This document shows positions 58,256 to 64,000 of a DNA stretch of 64,000 bases, one piece after another. Both the position numbers and the translations under genes were made by a program. Where the stretch lies: positions 4,154,001-4,218,000 of the forward strand of contig JAJQJQ010000012.1 in NCBI GenBank assembly GCA_028622995.1, written 5' to 3'. The stretch comes from Panagrolaimus kolymaensis (Eukaryota > Nematoda > Chromadorea > Rhabditida > Panagrolaimidae). The notes under the pieces were generated by a model that saw only the letters and a program-made list of their open reading frames with translations, was not told the DNA's origin and ran no database searches. Within the stretch, counting starts at the first letter, position 1; each line of letters opens with the position of its first letter.

Positions 58256-61200
58256 TTATAAGCGTGTAGTTTATTTATTATTATTGTTTAAAGTATTATT
58301 ATCTTTTTTGTGTGTTAATAAATTTTTCCTACAAGACTTGGATTTGAGTTCCACGAAGTTTGAAAAGTTATCGAATTTTTAATTTATTGCTTTGCCGTTT
58401 ACAAAAAAAAGTGTTGTTGTTTTTTCAATTTTGTATTTTGAAAGCCGCTGTAAAAAACACCACATTAATAAAACCATTAAATTTATTGCCACAATATTTT
58501 GATTTGTTGTTTTTTTAAAGATAACATCTTAAACAAGTTTTCTAAAAACTATTTAAAGTCCAAATACAGTCTTGAATTAAAAAATAAATAAATTAATAAT
58601 AAAAAAAATCATTGCCAAAGAAAACTTAAAAATTAAATGTTTGTGACTTTTACAGAAAAAAATCTATGAAAGAATACGAAAAAACAAAATAGATATTTAA
58701 TAAGTGTTTTAAAAGTTTAAAAAAATAAAAGAATGGATACTATTTGAAACTTTGCTTTGGAATAAATCCAAGAGTAATAATGATAGGAAAAGTCAGCTTT
58801 GCATAATAATAATGTATGTATAAATTGCATGGAAAGTTTGGGACATTGTTAACAAGTGAAGAAAATAAATTGAGGCGAAGAAAAAATCTGAAATATAAAA
58901 AAGTTTAGTTTTTTGTTTTGTGTTTTCCATTTGTCTTCGATAAAAGCTGTTATAAATACTGTAATTTTAGTCTATGATCTTACGAAAATATTTTGCTTTT
59001 ATTTTCTTAATTTCCATTCTTGAACAAATTTTTTTGTTTAAAGCCACTTTCAAATTGGTATCTTCTCTCAAACATATGTATTTTTCTATGTGCTTTAATT
59101 TGTTTAGCAACCCCTTAATTATGTTTGTATTACCACTACTATATTATTATCGTACCCTGATTTCAATTTTTTTTAAACAACCCACATCGTTTGTCATTTT
59201 TGTTTCCTATATCATTAAAAAAAAAAAAAGAAATAAATGGGTAAGCAAGAAAGTGACCGACCTCCTGTTGATGACTGACGCAGAAGTCACATCGATCCAA
59301 TTCATCCATCCTTTGATTTATGGGTTTTATTTTTATACAACGACCGACGACCGATGGATAGTTTTGCAAGAGAAAAAATAAAGTTGATATATTTTTTTGT
59401 AACAAATAGAATTTCCCCCCACTTTTTTTTCTTACTGATGCGATTTTCATTGCTTTACAAACACTGTTAAAGAGAAGAAAAAAAAAACAAACATTCGATA
59501 GTTTGATCTTGCCTCAAAGGAAAGAAGATTCTGGGCAAATAGTGTTCGTTTAACTTTTTTAAATTTAATTTTAAAATTGATGCCATTATTCTTTTCGAAA
59601 TTTGGTATGTGTTCAAAATCACACGATCCATTTTTTTGTGTTCGCAAGAAGAAGAAAAACGATCTAAGTTCGGACTTTTGAAGAAAAAAACTCAAACCAT
59701 CGCCGGTCAAACTAGTCAATCAAAAAAAAGTTTTTACTTTCAATCGTTGCTCCAGAAAACAAAAAATTATTTTTTTTAACTAAAAAATTAAAGAAAGTCG
59801 CAAAAAAAGGAAGAAAAAATTTTACTGTCACCAATTATGTTCTAAAATATTTTATTTTGACAATGACAGGTTTTTAAAAATTGAGAAAAAATAGTGTAAA
59901 ATAATTTTAAAGAAAATTCATTGCGATGCTAAGATTGTCAATTTGTAAGTTAATTTTTTGTTGGAAGATATTTGTTTAAATTTCACTTTACAAGCAAGCA
60001 CTCCAACTCAAAAAACGCAGTTATGGTATATAAACTAAGAATCATCCCTAAAAACTCAAAACGTGAAAAAACCAAAAACAAAACTAATAAAACTAAAAAA
60101 CTTGTGCGAAACTTTTAAATTATTCACTGAAAGCATAAATATTAATAATTTTTTTGTTAAAAAAAACATGAGAGTTTTAAAGTCAAAACATAAAAACCAA
60201 ATAACTGACTATAATTTTATGCTCTTTAAACTTTTGCAACTTTTTACCAAAAGAAAAAAATAATAATTCATGCTCCTTTTTTGTATAAATCAAAAACTTG
60301 TTTTCTTTCATAAAAAAATTATTTGACCATTGCCCTTTTTTCCAAGTACTCCTTCCAATTCTTATTCTTGTTTGCGGTGTCTTATTTTTTTATTGGTTCA
60401 CAAAAAGGAGTTTTTCAAATGAATAAGAAAAAGTGACTGAAAAAAGTGCGCATCGGTGGTTGTGATGGTCATCGATGTCAGGACAGACTGAATCACGCAT
60501 TTTCCAACAACAAAAAAATAATGAAAAAAATAAATAATAATAGACTTTGATTTTTTTTCTATTTTCTTATCCTGGGAATAATAAATTACTTTTTTTATTT
60601 TTGTTTATAAGAAGTAATAATTAGTTAGAATAAAAAGGTTTTAATTTTTTAAAGAAAAAAAATCAAAAAATTGCTAGTGTAATTTTGTATTTATTAAAAC
60701 AACTATGAGTGGTGGCAAGAGAGCCGGAAGTTAGAATACAAACACACTCAAACCGAAGAATGGCTAAAAATTCAGGTTTTTTTTCTTGCAAAAAATTGCA
60801 TTGTCAATTTTTGACGTAAGCAGTAGCAACAGTAAATAAAGCAGGAAAGTTTATTTACAAAAGTTTGGTGATTAATTAAGAGTATTTTTAGTGGTTTTTT
60901 GAGTGTTCATAGAAAAGTAGTATGAGCTGTCTTTAGAAATGACAACAGAAAGGAGTTGGAGTAAGTTATTAACTCTCCAAAAATTAAATCAAAATTTGGG
61001 TTTGATTCATAACAATCTCTTGTTATTGTATTATTTTTTGCTGTTATTTTTGTTACAAGATATTTGGTGGAATAATAAAATTCAACAGAATTTCGGGATA
61101 TTTGGGCAACACTTTTTAGAGCGGCAATTTGTATACCAACGATTTTATAAAAAAATCATAAAAGCATAAAATTTTTAATTTTTTTGTTTATGGATTTTGG

Positions 61201-61477
61201 CAAACATTGTAGAAAAAAAAGAAAACAATCAAATAAAATTTTTAGTTGGTGTTCGTGTCAAGGACGCGCATGCATTCTTGCGTGAACTTTTTTTTTGTGA
61301 TATATTTGAGTGACCACTGCCTAAATACTAACTAACACACATCCATCCATGCACATGCATAAAGATTTCGAGAGAGAAACAGACGACACATAAAAGCAAA
61401 TAAGAAAAAATATATAATTATTCTAATTTTTTTAAACATCAAAGAATACTTACAATTTAATTAGTTTTAAAGATAGT
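58256..61477. other. 3.2-kb intergenic region
   Basis: A polyadenylation-like AATAAATT lies near 58317. The rest is AT-rich. The frames of 60-135 codons (58974-59381, 59163-59450, 59447-59719, 60063-60263) are Phe/Lys-rich and overlap on opposite strands. No gene, RNA or repeat is supported. It probably contains long upstream regulatory sequence and the 3' part of the zinc-finger gene. Confidence 0.4.
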
Positions 61478-63516
61478 CTAACATTCATCAATAGAACTTC
61501 CAGAACTGATTCCAGAATCATGACTTGAAATAGGTAATAATACTTCATCATGAGAAGACACAGAATATTGTTGATTATTATTATTATTATTCAAAACTAT
61601 GCATTGAGTTGTTGCAAAAGATGCCACCACATCAGAAACAGCCGCGGGAGGAATTTCATTTTCACCCAAAAGTTTCATTCGTTTTGGATCATCAAATTTT
61701 TCATTTTTAGGTTTACATTTTCTTTTTCGACCTGAACAACCTCGAATTTTTTCTGGTTGTGGAGCAAGTGGAGCCACGGGGCGATTATGAGCTAAAGCTC
61801 TCAAAGTTTCCAAATCAAAGCTTATCTTTCGCAATAATTCATCCGTGCAATTATGAACCGATATTAAATGACGCTTCATATTTCCTTTATAAACCGTTGT
61901 AAATTTACACCATGCGCATGAATATGGATTTGTGGATTGTACAGCTACGGCTGAGATTTTTTTCTTATTAGGTGAATTAGAAATTAATGAACTTTGATCA
62001 GGATGATATGATCCCATGCTATCTTGTTCTGAATCATGCATAACGACTTGGTGATATGCTGGATTATCTTTTGTTATTACAGGTGCCATAGCAGCATAAT
62101 GCTCAGCTACAGAATTTACGGTATTTGGTGATGGTTGACCACTCGAACTTGAACAACAACTTTGTTCTGATGGCCTTTTAGTGCATTGATTAACATGTCG
62201 TCGAATATTTCCCTATAAAAAAATAAGCGTTGAGTCATCAAAGAAAAATTTATTTAGGAACTATGCGCATGTTTAATATCTATTAAACATAGGGTTGTTT
62301 CAATAAACAATGAATAAACAAAAAATAAAAATAAAAGCTTTTAGCAAACATGGAAATAAAAGTCACAAGCTTGTTAGCCTAGCCTTTTGCAGGTGGACTC
62401 TGGTTGGTTCAAACGCAAATAAAAAAAAGTGTTTCAAACACCTGTGAATATTTTTAGCTACTGCTGTTAGTGGTTTTAAAAAGCAATATTTTCAAAAAAA
62501 CAAATAAGAAAATGAGCTTACTTTATAATGACTAATAAATCGATTGCAATTAGGGCAAATAGGACTAATTCCACCTTCAATTGAATTTGGATCAAGTAAA
62601 ATATCACTTTGTCCAGTTTGAACTAAAGTATCCAAATATGTTCTTCCAATTATTTCTCGACATTTTTCATTCCTTCCTATATGGCCCGTTAACGATCTTC
62701 GAGAAGTATACACTCCTTTACATGCAAGACACATAACTCTTTCACCATCGGTTCCATCATCTTCCTCAAAATTTTGACCATCAATTTTAGCAATTTTTCG
62801 AAAGGATTCAGAAAATGCGGCTTGAGCGGATCGACCCGATATTGCTCCTCCTTGTTGATGGAGCCGACGATTCCTCAAATCAGCTGATGTTGGACGTTCC
62901 AAAGTTGGTTCAGCTGAAGTTGAAGGAAATGATGTTTGATCATAGGCATAAGCATAACTATAAGGATATGGAATAGTAATATTTGGGTCATGATAAGGTT
63001 GAGATTGTTGTTGAGGTGGTGCATAAATATTGTGGATAATTGCTGGAGCTAATGGATAAGTTCCCATCGAATAAGGTTCTGCAGGTTTTTCGGGAATTGC
63101 TGCATAAGCCCTGAAAAAAAAAGAACTTGAGCCTTGCATAATATTAATAAGATACAAACCATTCAGGGTGAGTAGTAAGGCCATCCGAAGATAACATTGC
63201 ATAAGTTGATGAATACAAATCAGATGTGCTAGTGGGAGCATATTCTAATGGTTGAGGAGGATATGGATGACTATAAGGTGCTTGTTGAATCACTGACGGT
63301 TGAGGCGGGAGATGTGTGATATTATAATTATAATCTGTTGGTGGATATGCTGCGTAATACCCTGAAGGGACAGATGCCTAAAAAGTAATAATAATAAAGA
63401 TACTGTAAAAATGCGAAGAATGAGCTTACAAATTCTTGTCCAGGTTTGTATTCAACATTTAAAGGTTTAACAATCCCAATATCTTCACTCGAATTAGACA
63501 ATAACTGTCGCAACAT
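61478..63516 (-). CDS. C2H2-type zinc finger protein, probable transcription factor
   Basis: About five exons: 63516-63430, about 63378-63160, about 63112-62522, about 62214 to 61478 (no split seen), joined MLRQLLSNSSEDIGIVKPLN to the stop at 61478. Tyr/Pro/Gln-rich low-complexity sequence fills the N-terminal half. Three zinc fingers are visible: CLACKGVYTSRRSLTGHIGR with its late C/H end, CPNCNRFISHYK joined to GNIRRHVNQC, and CAWCKFTTVYKGNMKRHLISVH. A basic stretch (GRKRKCKPKNEKFDDPKRMK) could be a nuclear signal, and a Ser-rich tail closes it. The fingers are atypical in spacing, with Cys replacing the last His in two. I do not recognise the orthologue. The acceptor TTTTTAG before the ATG at 63516 suits either trans-splicing or an upstream exon. 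Confidence 0.78.
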
Positions 63517-64000
63517 AATTGTTGCCGAGCCTAAAAATTTTTACGATTGTGAAGATTTCAATGACAACAAAAAAAAGAAGACAAAACACGTAAACAATAA
63601 ACTTGAAAAAGCGCAGTAATCGTAAAATTAAATCCATCTAAAAAAATGGAATCCTCATATTTTGCTATTTTTATTCATTCATTGCATTGAAACAGTTCGC
63701 TTTACATCGATCATTAAACAAAATTTAAAAGACCCACAGGTTTAGTAAATATTAAAAAAAAGATTTTACATATTTTTGCGATGTTAATTGCCACAAGCAA
63801 GAGGTGACTGACACCACCTGAATCACTTCTCCTCCATTCCCTTGCTTATGTCATTTTTGTATCTCTGATCCTCCAAAAATATTAAAAAATAATAAGATTC
63901 TCGGCAACAAAGAAATTGATCTTGGGCGACAAACTAATATTAAAAATAATAATATCTATTGATATATCCTATCTCTCCTGGTGGCGTATGTGTATGGAAA
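63517..64000. promoter_or_regulatory. Zinc-finger gene upstream region, window end
   Basis: AATTTTTAG on the minus strand just before the ATG (ending near 63531) is a splice or trans-splice acceptor. The remaining DNA is AT-rich. Further exons could lie beyond the window edge. Confidence 0.4.

Noticed and set aside
58974..59719. Frames of 90-135 codons on both strands
   Set aside because: They overlap each other, are Phe/Lys-rich, and resemble nothing; typical of AT-rich spacer.

Overview
This is a stretch of nematode nuclear genome. The evidence is two cuticle collagens with the nematode N-terminal domain, an Srx-like chemoreceptor, an IFT52/OSM-6 gene, AT-rich DNA, introns mostly 40-80 nt with short TTTTCAG/TTTTTAG acceptors, and close gene spacing. 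The exact species cannot be named from the sequence. Exon joins were made by eye from splice consensus, reading frame and family alignment; no transcript or database evidence was available.

Layout. 1-8 kb is an ER/Golgi block: a window-truncated and a complete MCFD2-like EF-hand gene on the minus strand, then, divergently on the plus strand, syntaxin-5, the HRD1/SEL-11 ubiquitin ligase and an unrecognised coiled-coil gene. 8.1-15.8 kb is a rearranged accessory segment holding an OSM-6 last-exon fragment fused to a ShKT-like tail, two near-identical hAT-type miniature elements, an Ariadne-1 fragment, a 27-bp minisatellite, an intact PIG-S gene and an MRP-type ABC transporter fragment. 16-20 kb has osm-6, an intron-containing tRNA-Leu and an HSP70 pseudogene. 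20.4-23 kb shows no gene. 23-30 kb has a Gly/Ser/Tyr-rich secreted protein, a degenerate HSP70-like gene, a PP1 catalytic subunit, a BTB-Kelch gene and a small cysteine-rich secreted protein. 31-41 kb has rps-14, an ABHD17-type hydrolase, tRNA-Leu(AAG), ppt-1, a cuticle collagen, an Srx-like receptor and tRNA-Thr(UGU). 42-51 kb has a hAT MITE, a PDZ-like gene, a second collagen, a small secreted protein, an LTR element nested inside a TTAA-flanked inverted-repeat element, and a class I phosphatidylinositol transfer protein. 53.6-58.3 kb is one G-alpha gene whose first intron holds a tandem LTR-internal-LTR-internal-LTR array. 61.5-63.5 kb is a zinc-finger gene.

The most interesting structure is the 7.2-kb segment 8613-15822. 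It is bounded by two directly oriented hAT MITE copies. The 8-bp flank of a hAT target duplication, CTTGATGG, lies just outside the left end of the left copy and just outside the right end of the right copy. The two inner flanks do not match each other. This is what composite transposition (two MITEs carrying the DNA between them), or integration of a MITE-bearing circle into a resident MITE, would leave. Removing the segment would put the duplicated OSM-6 exon about 0.6 kb downstream of the real osm-6 gene, as expected for a local duplication later split by the insertion. A functional-looking PIG-S gene lies inside as passenger, together with two broken gene fragments.
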